The position numbers were made by a program, and so were the translations under genes. A stretch of 64,000 nt of DNA from Nocardiopsis suaedae (GTDB lineage Bacteria; Actinomycetota; Actinomycetes; Streptosporangiales; Streptosporangiaceae), in the NCBI RefSeq assembly GCF_027706745.1, contig NZ_JAQFWP010000028.1:16870-80869 (forward strand). Direction: 5' to 3'. A model generated the notes under the pieces. The model was not told the origin of the DNA and searched no databases. It saw only the letters and a program-made list of their open reading frames with translations. This document shows, piece after piece, positions 39,072-47,300 of this stretch. The first letter of the stretch is position 1; each line of letters starts with the position of its first letter.

Positions 39072-40715
39072 TCATCCCCGGTGGAACACCGGCGCCATCG
39101 CCTCCTCGAAGCGCCTCAGCCACTCCTCGCAGGTGCCCTCGACCCATGGGCATTCGCGGGCGAAGTGCCCCCACTCCTCCTCGATGTAGGTGTCCGTGGA
39201 CTCCGACCGGAGGAACGTCTCGTCCACCGACTCCGCGCTCACCCCCATCTCCTGGGAGATGGTCGGCTCCAGGACCCGCAGCAGCAGGTCCCGGTCCAAG
39301 GAGCACCGCTCCGCCAGCAGCACCGCGTCGTACAGGTCCTTGCCCTGCGGGTAGGCGTCCGTGAACAGCCACAGCACCTTCCACGCCAGCGACAGCTCCG
39401 GGCCCGCCGCCCGCACCTCCTCGCGGCCGACCACCGCCCGCACCGGCTCTTCCGGCAGCGGCTCCCGGAACACCGCGTCGATCTGGACCGACCCGCGCGG
39501 CAGGTCCTCCCACGACCACGGCAGCACGATGCGCCGCCCCTCCGCCCGCTCGTAGGTCCAGATGCTCTCGGTGGTCACCCCGTCCCGGTCGAACGCGAGC
39601 CCCGGCATGTCCGGCACCCCGTCGCTGACGCCCTCCACGATGTCCCCGATCATCCGCTCGGCGTCCCCGCCGACCGGCTCCATGTCCGCGGGCACCACCA
39701 CGAAGTCCAGGTCGCGCGGGCGGCGTGCGGCCGGGCCGACCCACAGCGGCATGAGCATGCTGCCGCGCAGCACCAGGTGCTCCCGCCAGCGCGTGCCGCA
39801 GATCGCCGTGAGCACGTGCTCCATGGCGCACTCCTGCATCTGCCACCACTCCGACTCCAGCCCCTGGTCCGTGAACACCGGCTCCCCGGGGCGGTACGCG
39901 TGGTCGAAGTGCTTGAGCGCCGGGTCGAACACCTTGTCCTGCCTGGCGTGCGGACCGGCCGTGACCGGCAGGTGGGTGCTCGGGTACCGCTGGCGCTCCA
40001 TGCCGGCGCGGCGTTTGCGCCCGGGCTCCTCGGGCGCCGCGACCGGCGACGCGCCCATCCACCCGGCGTCCAGGTCCAGGGCGCTGTCGTAGACGACGAA
40101 CTCCCGCTCGGTACCGAGGATCCCGGGCTCCGGTGCGTCCGCCGCCCGGCGCGGGGGCAGGTACCGCAGCCCCTGCCCCTCCAGCTCGTCCAGGAGCTTG
40201 CGGTGGAGGGCCGTCGCGGTGGGGCGGCCCACCCCCGAGAAGCGCTGGGTCACGAACCGCTCCTGGTACCCGTCCTCGCGGACCCGGCGCGCGTTCCGCG
40301 ACAGCCGGGCCCGGTGCGGCTTCACCAGCCGCGCGAGCGCGTCGAGGTCGGCGTCCGGCGCCAGCAGCAGCTTGATGTGGAACTCGAAGTAGCAGTGCCC
40401 GGGAAGCGTGTGGGCCTCCTCGGCCGTCCAGGGGACCCCCGTGTTCACCGGCGACGCCTCGATCTTGGTGCGCGTGACGGGGAGCCCGGCCCCGGACAGC
40501 CGCCCGGCCCACCGCTCGGCGACGGCGAGCTCACCGTCGAGGGTCCCGTGGCCGTGGTAGGTCACCATGGGCTGCGACGCGGAGGACCCCCGGTCCAGCT
40601 CGATGTGCGTGAACTTCAGCCCGTGGGCCCGCGCCCACCGGGCGGCCTCCTCGATCCGGTCCGGGGTGCGCGCGTCCAGGGTCAGATGGGTCTCGAAGTC
40701 GCCGGCGAACTCCAT
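39072..40715 (-). CDS. Unassigned N-terminal domain fused to AbiEii-like nucleotidyltransferase
   Basis: A 547-aa protein. Residues about 295-480 form a DNA-polymerase-beta-like nucleotidyltransferase of the AbiEii/AbiGii group. GS lies at 318-319 in LRGSMLMPLW, the DLD pair at 335-337, a third carboxylate in QIDAVF near 412, and a helix with KVLWLFTDAYPQGKDLYDAV follows. AbiEii toxins transfer nucleotides, often to tRNA. Residues 1-215 are a separate domain I do not recognise (FETHLTLDA, HGLKFTHIELDRG, CYFEFHIKLLL, REFVVYDSALDLDAGW). HLT at 10-12 and HIK at 113-115 are 100 residues apart. The ATG at 40715 follows GAAAGG. No AbiEi-like antitoxin is adjacent. Confidence 0.7.
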   Translation of the reverse strand: MEFAGDFETHLTLDARTPDRIEEAARWARAHGLKFTHIELDRGSSASQPMVTYHGHGTLDGELAVAERWAGRLSGAGLPVTRTKIEASPVNTGVPWTAEEAHTLPGHCYFEFHIKLLLAPDADLDALARLVKPHRARLSRNARRVREDGYQERFVTQRFSGVGRPTATALHRKLLDELEGQGLRYLPPRRAADAPEPGILGTEREFVVYDSALDLDAGWMGASPVAAPEEPGRKRRAGMERQRYPSTHLPVTAGPHARQDKVFDPALKHFDHAYRPGEPVFTDQGLESEWWQMQECAMEHVLTAICGTRWREHLVLRGSMLMPLWVGPAARRPRDLDFVVVPADMEPVGGDAERMIGDIVEGVSDGVPDMPGLAFDRDGVTTESIWTYERAEGRRIVLPWSWEDLPRGSVQIDAVFREPLPEEPVRAVVGREEVRAAGPELSLAWKVLWLFTDAYPQGKDLYDAVLLAERCSLDRDLLLRVLEPTISQEMGVSAESVDETFLRSESTDTYIEEEWGHFARECPWVEGTCEEWLRRFEEAMAPVFHRG

Positions 40716-40806
40716 GGTGGCCTTTCGGGGCGGTGGGGGGCTCCTCACACTCAGACGGTGCGGGGGCCGTGCCGGTTGCACCCGGCGCCGACCGGCGCCG
40801 TGGCGC

Positions 40807-41430
40807 TCACTCGTCCTCGGGCCGTACCAGGTCGTTGAGACCATCGGCCTCGTTGGCCCGTACCAGGTCCTCGAACCCCTCGACCTCGTCGGCGACCAGG
40901 TCGGCGAAGGACGCGTGGCGCTCGCCCAGGCCGGGGTACCAGCTCGCCCAGATGTAGGCGGCCCACTCGCCGTCCTCGGACACGTCCCCCGGGTCGAGCA
41001 GCCAGTACAGCGCGTCGGCCTCGCGGGACACGAGCAGGGCCCGGTCCATCATCCGGTCCTCCTCGTGCCCGGGCTCCTCGCCGTCGCGGGCGCCCCGGAG
41101 GATCTCCCAGCCGCGCGGCTCGGCCCGGCGGAGCCAGTCGATGTCCTCGGTCGACCGCAGCTCGTACAGGAAGGAGCCCAGATGGGACCAGCCGTCCGTC
41201 ACCGACAGGAAGGTCCTCAGGCTCGGCGGGAGGCGGGTGCCCAACCGCTCCTCCAGGGCGGCGATGCGCTCCTCGCCCGCGCCCTCGTGGCCCAGCCACC
41301 CGGCGGCCCGCTGGTCGTCCGAGACGTCGATGCCCTCGTCGTCGGCGACCTCGAGGACCTTGGCGCTCACCTCCTCAAGGAAGACGCGCCATTCTTCGGC
41401 GGTCCTGGGGGAGTCCATGCGTGCGCTCAC
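40807..41430 (-). CDS. SMI1/KNR4 (SUKH) family protein
   Basis: A 207-aa SUKH-fold protein. The core is EERIAALEERLGTRLPPSLRTFLSVTDGW, the standard SUKH opening of an acidic helix, then LP-x-S-Y/L and a GW or NG turn. The end is FADLVADEVEGFEDL, typical of the last helix. SUKH proteins are common immunity proteins against nuclease and deaminase toxins in polymorphic systems; others are housekeeping. The GTG at 41430 overlaps the TGA of the upstream coiled-coil gene (GTGA), indicating translational coupling. The ATG four codons downstream is an alternative. Confidence 0.82.
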   Translation of the reverse strand: MSARMDSPRTAEEWRVFLEEVSAKVLEVADDEGIDVSDDQRAAGWLGHEGAGEERIAALEERLGTRLPPSLRTFLSVTDGWSHLGSFLYELRSTEDIDWLRRAEPRGWEILRGARDGEEPGHEEDRMMDRALLVSREADALYWLLDPGDVSEDGEWAAYIWASWYPGLGERHASFADLVADEVEGFEDLVRANEADGLNDLVRPEDE

Positions 41431-43076
41431 CGTCCCGTCCCGAGCATCCGTTCGACCGCCCGGGCGTCCTCGCGGGCCCGGCCCTGCACCCGCTCGGCCT
41501 CGGCGCGGTACCGCGCCCACGACTCCACGGCCGAGTCCAGCTTCTTGTCCACCGATGCGGCCCCGGCCGCCCGCTCCTCACCGTGCCGTTTGCGCGCGTC
41601 CTTGCCCATGAGCACCAGGCCTCCGGCCGCCGCGAGCGCCACGACCGCCAGCACCAGCAGCCCCGGCTGCTGCATGACCAGGCCGAACAGGGCGGACGCG
41701 GCCGCGATCGCGCCCGCCACGCCCGCGCCGACGGTGTGCGTGGAGTCGTTGCCGTCCCCCGCCGCGTCGCGCGCCCGGTCCTGGGCCGCCCTGGCCCCCG
41801 CCGGGTCGGCCCCCGCGGTGCCGACCGCGACCTCCACCCCGTTCACGTGGACCGACGACCGATCCGGCAGCGCCGCCTGCGCGGCCTCCGCCCGCCCGCG
41901 GGCCTCCCGCAGGACCACGGGGGCGAACACCTCCAGCGCGAAGCGGCGCAGCTCCGGGCCGGCCTCCGGGGAGAACGCCGCCCCGGGCAGCAGGTCCAGC
42001 GTCCGCCCGCGGTCGTCCTCCCAGGTCTCCAGCGCGACGTCGTCCGACGCGCCGCCGCCGCTCTCCACGACCGCCCGGAGCTGCGCCGCCCGGTACAGCA
42101 GCGGCGCCTCCTCCGGGCTGCCCTCCTCGACCAGGCGCCGGAGCAGCGGCCGGGCCGTGTCCAGCGCGAGGGAGGAAGGGGCGTCGCCAGACGGCGAAGG
42201 CCCGCCACCGGACGGCTCCGCGTCGGCCGCCTCCACCGCCCGGCGCAGGTCGGCCAGCCGGTCGGCCGCCGCCAGCGCCTCCTTCACCGGCCCGACCCCG
42301 GAGAGGGCGGACAGCGGGACCGGCCTCCGGTCCTTCGCCTTCTCCGACGCACCCTTCCCGAACTCCAGCAGCTCGGACGGCACGGGCGTGTCCTCGGGGG
42401 AGTCCAGGAGCAGCTCCGCACAGCCCGCCAGCACCGACGCCCGCGCCCCGTCGCCCAAACGGCCCTCGGCCGCGAGCAGGATCAGCGCCCACTCGTGGGA
42501 GGCCGCGTGCCCGGGCGCCTCGGGCAGCACCGCCGACAGGATCCAGTCCGCCAGCGCCGGTGCCGCCTCCGGGGCCCGCTCGGCCGCCGCGAGCAGGGTG
42601 AACACCCCCGCGCGCAGCGGGTCGAGGCCGGCCGCCTCGGAGAAGCCCCGCTGGGCCCCGCGCAGGTCGTCGCGGAGCAGGGCGTGCAGCCCGTGCGCCG
42701 CGGGGAGCAACCAGTAGTCCCCTTCGGCCGCGGAGGCCTCCAGCCGCAGCTCCCCGGGCACCTCGCCGTCGAGCATGAGCAGCACGCGGCGGCGCGCCAT
42801 CGCCGCCCCTGTGAACGGCACGAGCTGTTCGCGCACGTCGCTCAGCTCGACGAACGCGTCGAACGAGGCCGCCATCCGGTCGAGGCGCTGCTCCAGCGAG
42901 CCGCGCAGGTGCCGCAGCTCGGAATTGAGCCTGTGGCGCTGGGTGTCCAGCTGGGTCCGCAGGCCCCGGATAGCGTCGTTCTGCGCCTGGTCGGACAACC
43001 GGCCGCCCCAGCTGTTGTCCCCGAGGAAGAACCCGGGTTCGACCAGCCCGTCCCTGCCCCTGCCGTCGTGGACCAT
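41427..43076 (-). CDS. Coiled-coil protein with two C-terminal membrane helices, unknown function
   Basis: A 549-aa protein I cannot assign. It opens with VEPGFFLGDNSWGG and a predicted coiled coil (about residues 28-80, RGLRTQLDTQRHRLNSELRH). A helical repeat-like region rich in Ala, Leu and Glu follows (85-400), with a polar Gly/Pro/Ser linker near 287-302. Two adjacent membrane helices (about 447-466 and 471-491) and a charged coiled C-terminus complete it. No signal peptide or enzyme motif is visible. It overlaps and is coupled to the SUKH gene. Placement as the first gene of a set with SUKH, AbiEii-like and DUF4241 genes suggests it may be the effector or membrane anchor, which is inference. 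Confidence 0.6.
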   Translation of the reverse strand: MVHDGRGRDGLVEPGFFLGDNSWGGRLSDQAQNDAIRGLRTQLDTQRHRLNSELRHLRGSLEQRLDRMAASFDAFVELSDVREQLVPFTGAAMARRRVLLMLDGEVPGELRLEASAAEGDYWLLPAAHGLHALLRDDLRGAQRGFSEAAGLDPLRAGVFTLLAAAERAPEAAPALADWILSAVLPEAPGHAASHEWALILLAAEGRLGDGARASVLAGCAELLLDSPEDTPVPSELLEFGKGASEKAKDRRPVPLSALSGVGPVKEALAAADRLADLRRAVEAADAEPSGGGPSPSGDAPSSLALDTARPLLRRLVEEGSPEEAPLLYRAAQLRAVVESGGGASDDVALETWEDDRGRTLDLLPGAAFSPEAGPELRRFALEVFAPVVLREARGRAEAAQAALPDRSSVHVNGVEVAVGTAGADPAGARAAQDRARDAAGDGNDSTHTVGAGVAGAIAAASALFGLVMQQPGLLVLAVVALAAAGGLVLMGKDARKRHGEERAAGAASVDKKLDSAVESWARYRAEAERVQGRAREDARAVERMLGTGR

Positions 43077-43207
43077 GTTCCGTCCGCTCTCCGCTCCGCG
43101 CGTCCCGTCCTCCGGACGGTGGGACGCCGCCGGGAGGCCGCCGGTTCCGGCCTTGCGGCAATATGGAGGGCGTCGGTCCCCGCCCCTTCGCCTTCAAGGA
43201 GACTGCC

Positions 43208-43933
43208 ATCAGCCGCCTCGTGTTGTGGAACGTCGACCCCACGCTCGTCGACGCAGCGCAGGTCACGCGCGCCGCCTACGCGGAGGCGTTCGAGCGTGCC
43301 ACGGGCGTGCCGCTGGTCTACCTGGCCTCCACGGCCGGGCGCACCGACTCGGAGGTCTTCTTCGAGTTCTTCGCCCGCAACGACGTGGACATCGAACCCG
43401 GTGAGGAGCCCCTGGCCGAGTTCGTGCAGGCCCTGGCCGACGGCTTCGCCCGCCGCCGCGACCAGCTCCCGGTGCGGGCCCGCGCCGCCGCCGGGGCCGC
43501 CGAGGCGCTGGCCGCCGTGGGCGCGCTGGAGGACACCGTGCAGACCGTGGTCACTGGCACCATCAAGCCCAACGCCGTCGCCAAGCTGCAGGCCTTCGGC
43601 CTGGACGGCCACCTGGACCTGGCGCTGGGCGGCTTCGGCTCCGAGGGCTACCCCAAGGCCAGCCTCATCCAGTTCACCCGCATGCGCGCCGCCGAGGCCC
43701 GCGGCGCGGAGTTCCCCGAGCGCTCCACCGTCTACATCACCGACTCGCTGCGCGACGTGGAGGCCGCGGTGATCGGCCGCGCCTCCCCGATCGGCGTGCT
43801 CAGCGGCTCGGCCACCGAGTCCCAGCTGCGCGCCGCAGGGGCCGACGAGGTGCTGCAGGACCTCACCGACGCCCAGGCGGTCGTCGGCGCCGTCCGCCGC
43901 GTGACGGCCCTTCCCGGCGCCGGGATCGGGTAG
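43208..43933 (+). CDS. HAD-like protein with Asn at the predicted nucleophile
   Basis: About 241 aa with HAD-like layout. The first strand and motif I region read LVLWNVDPTLVD, where the usual DxDxT becomes NxDxT, so the attacking Asp is Asn. Later motifs remain: VTGTIKPNAVAKL (II), GYPKASLI (III) and VYITDSLRDVEAA (IV). Phosphatase activity is therefore doubtful. The start is uncertain. AAGGAG at 43196-43201 is ideally spaced (6 nt) before an ATC at 43208, exactly where homologues begin (xSRLVLW). The nearest canonical start upstream is ATG 43163, which has no ribosome-binding site and adds 15 unconserved residues. It is divergent from the SUKH/AbiEii set. Confidence 0.65.
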   Translation: MSRLVLWNVDPTLVDAAQVTRAAYAEAFERATGVPLVYLASTAGRTDSEVFFEFFARNDVDIEPGEEPLAEFVQALADGFARRRDQLPVRARAAAGAAEALAAVGALEDTVQTVVTGTIKPNAVAKLQAFGLDGHLDLALGGFGSEGYPKASLIQFTRMRAAEARGAEFPERSTVYITDSLRDVEAAVIGRASPIGVLSGSATESQLRAAGADEVLQDLTDAQAVVGAVRRVTALPGAGIG

Positions 43934-44359
43934 GAAGGAAGGGCGCGGTTCCCCGGCCCCGCACCGCGATCCGGTGCTCGGGGCCGACTTGGGACAGCCC
44001 GCCCCCCGGGGCTGGCCGCGCCGCCCCCGCCCGCGTAGCGTCGCTGGTGTGCCTCGGTACGGATCGCCCGCCGATCACCGATCGGGGCCTTGATGGCGGA
44101 AACGTGCTGTTAACGACGTTGGTCGGTGTTGGTAAGGGTTGTGCCGTGTGAAACGGAGTAGCCTGTTCCCGAGGCGACGGCCGGACAACGGCGTCCGGCC
44201 CTGGCAGCCGCCACCTGTGCGCACAGGTTCCCGAACGGGACGCGGCCGCCCCGCGGTCCGTCCGCGGGGCGGCGGTGGCGCGCCGACCTTCACAGAAGTT
44301 CACAAGTCACATCACCCGATGATGGACCCCCGACGGCTCACAAGGGAGTGAGATCGAAC
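43934..44359. other. Intergenic region upstream of NAD-glutamate dehydrogenase
   Basis: The left part holds the terminator of the HAD gene. The right part, about 44100-44165, is less GC-rich (GCTGTTAACGACGTTGGTCG and following) and is the likely promoter zone for the dehydrogenase. A TTGTGC and a TAGCCT are present but only 14 bp apart, so I do not call them a promoter. No gene is seen. Confidence 0.4.
43954..43986 (+). terminator. Terminator after the HAD-like gene
   Basis: Arms CGGCCCCGCACCG and CGGTGCTCGGGGCCG pair over 13 bp with a 2-nt bulge and a 5-nt loop, beginning 21 nt after the stop. Confidence 0.6.
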
Positions 44360-47300
44360 ATGCCCGGGCAGACCGACGCCGTTCAGGACCGACTGGTCCA
44401 CGACGCGGCCGCGCAATGGTCCCCTGACACCGGGGCCGCCGATCCGGACGGGATCGAGCGGTTCCTGCGCCTGTACTACCGCCACGTCGACCCCCAGGAG
44501 CTCAAGGAGCGCACCCCCGCGGGCGTGTGCGCCCCCGCCCTGGCCCACTACCGGTTCGCCCAGGAGCGGCCCCAGGGCCGCGCCAAGGTGCGCGTGTTCA
44601 ACCCCGCCTCCGGCGACGACGGGTGGGACCTGGACCGCACCGTGGTGGAGGTCGTCACCGACGACGCCCCCTTCCTCGTCGACTCGGTCACCATGGAGCT
44701 GAACCGCCAGGGCATCGCCGTGCGCCTGGTCGTCCACCCCCAGCTCAGCGTGGCCCGCGACCTGGCCGGGCACCTGCGCGAGGTGGAGCCCGAGGACACG
44801 GGGGAGGGCCTGGAGCCGCTCGCCGAGTCCTGGATGCACATCGAGGTCGAGCGCCAGAGCGACCCCACCGTGCTCAAGCAGATCGCCTCCGACCTGGAGC
44901 GGGTGCTGGGGGACGTGCGCGGCGTGGCCGAGGACAAGGCCAAGATGCGCGCCCGCGCCGCCGCCCTCGCCGACGAGCTGGCCGCCTCCGCCGCCGCGAT
45001 GCGCGCCGGCGGCGTCGACGCCTCCGAGGCCGCCGAGAGCGAGGCGTTCCTGCGCTGGGTCGCCGACGGCAACTTCCACTTCATGGGCTACCGGGAGTAC
45101 GACCTGGCCGCCGACGAGGAGGGCAACGACGCCCTCGGCCCGCGCGCCGGGACCGGCCTGGGCATCCTGCGCATGGACGCCCCCGCCTCCAGCAGCTTCG
45201 CCTCCCTGCCCGCCGCCGTGCGCGCCAAGGCCCGCGAGCCGCACGCCCTGGTGCTCACCAAGGCCAACTCCCGGGCCACCGTGCACCGCCCCAAGTACCT
45301 GGACTACGTCGGCGTCAAGCGCTTCGACGACCAGGGCCGCATCGTCGGCGAGCGCCGCTTCCTGGGCCTGTACACCCACGAGGCCGCCACCACGAGCATC
45401 CGGCAGATCCCCCTGCTGCGCCGCAAGCAGGCCGAGGTGCTCGACCGCGCCGGGTTCGACCCCGAGAGCTACGACGGCAAGGACCTCGTCGAGATCCTGG
45501 AGGGCTTCCCCCGAGAGGAGCTCTTCCAGACCCCGGTCGACGACCTGTACGACGTGGTCATGGGCGTGCTGCGGCTGCGCGAGCGCCCCGGCGCCAAGCT
45601 GTTCCTGCGCCGCGACCCCTACGGCCGGTACATGTCCTGCCTGGTGTACATGCCGCGCGACCGGTACAACACCCAGGTCCGCCTGGACATCCAGGACGTC
45701 CTCAACGACGCCTTCCAGGGCGCGGCCATGGACCACAGCGTCATGGTCGGCTCCTCCTCCCTGGCCCGCCTCTACCTGGTGGTGCGCGCCGAGCGCGGCC
45801 GCGCCCTGCCCGAGCTCGACCACGCCGCCCTGGAGCGGCGCGTCGTCGCGGCCACCCGCTCCTGGGACGACGACCTGCAGGCCGAGCTCAAGGCCCGCTA
45901 CGGCGCCGACGAGGGCATGCGGGCCGTGCGCGGGCTGGGCGACGCCCTGCCCGAGGGGTACAAGGTCGACACCGACCCGCGCACCGCCGTGGACGACCTG
46001 TCCCGCCTGCGCGACCTGGCCGACGGCGGGTTCGCGGTCAACCTCCACCGCAAGGACCCCGACTCCGGCTCCTGGCACCTCAAGCTCTACCGCCGCGGAG
46101 CCCCGGTGTCGCTGTCCAAGGTGCTGCCGCTGCTGGAGAACATGGGCGTGGAGGTCGTCGACGAGCGCCCCTACGGCATCGCCGCCTCCGACTCCTCCCG
46201 CGGCGGCGAGGGGCGCGCCTGGATCTACGACTTCGGGCTGGCCCCCATGGAGGCCTCCTCCAAGGTGCCCGACAACCGGTTCAAGTTCCTCTTCGAGGAC
46301 GCCTTCAGCGCCCTGTGGGAGGGGCGCGGCGAGTCCGACCGGTTCAACACCCTGGTCGTCAGCGCCGGCCTGGACTGGCGCCAGCTGACCATCCTGCGCG
46401 CCTACGCCAAGTACCTGCGCCAGACCGGCACCACCTTCACCGCCGACTACATGGCCGGGGTGCTGGCCGCCAACACGCACCTGGCCGAGCTGCTGGTGCG
46501 GCTGTTCGAGTCGCGGTTCGACCCGCGCCACTCCTCCGGCCGGGCCGAGCGCACCGAGGCCATCGCCGAGGAGATCCGCGGCGAGCTGGACCAGGTCGCC
46601 AGCCTCGACCACGACCGCATCCTGCGCGCCTTCCTGGCCTGCATCGACGCCACCCTGCGCACCAACTACTTCCAGACCGGCGAGGACGGGGCCCACAAGC
46701 CCTACCTCGTCTACAAGCTGGAGCCGCAGGCCATCCCCGACCTGCCCGAGCCGCGCCCGCGCTTCGAGATGTTCGTCTACTCCCCGCGCGTGGAGGGCGT
46801 GCACCTGCGCTTCGGCTCGGTGGCCCGCGGCGGCCTGCGCTGGTCGGACCGGCCCGAGGACTTCCGCACCGAGATCCTGGGCCTGGTCAAGGCGCAGATG
46901 GTGAAGAACTCGGTGATCGTGCCCAGCGGCGCCAAGGGCGGGTTCGTGTGCAAGCGGCTGCCCTCCGGCGACCGCGACACCGTCATGGCCGAGGTCGTGG
47001 AGTGCTACCGGCAGTTCATCCGCGGCCTGCTGGACGTCACCGACAACCTCGTCGACGGCGCGGTGACGCACCCGCAGGACGTGGTGCGCCACGACGGCGA
47101 CGACACCTACCTGGTGGTGGCGGCCGACAAGGGCACCGCGACCTTCTCCGACACCGCCAACGCCATCGCCAAGGAGCGCGGCTTCTGGCTCGGCGACGCC
47201 TTCGCCTCCGGCGGGTCGGTGGGCTACGACCACAAGGCCATGGGCATCACCGCCCGCGGCGCCTGGGAGTCGGTCAAGTACCACTTCCGCGAGGCGGGGC

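Noticed and set aside
44139..44164. TTGTGC and TAGCCT as a gdh promoter
   Set aside because: Spacer is only 14 bp; promoter activity may lie here but this pairing is not convincing.
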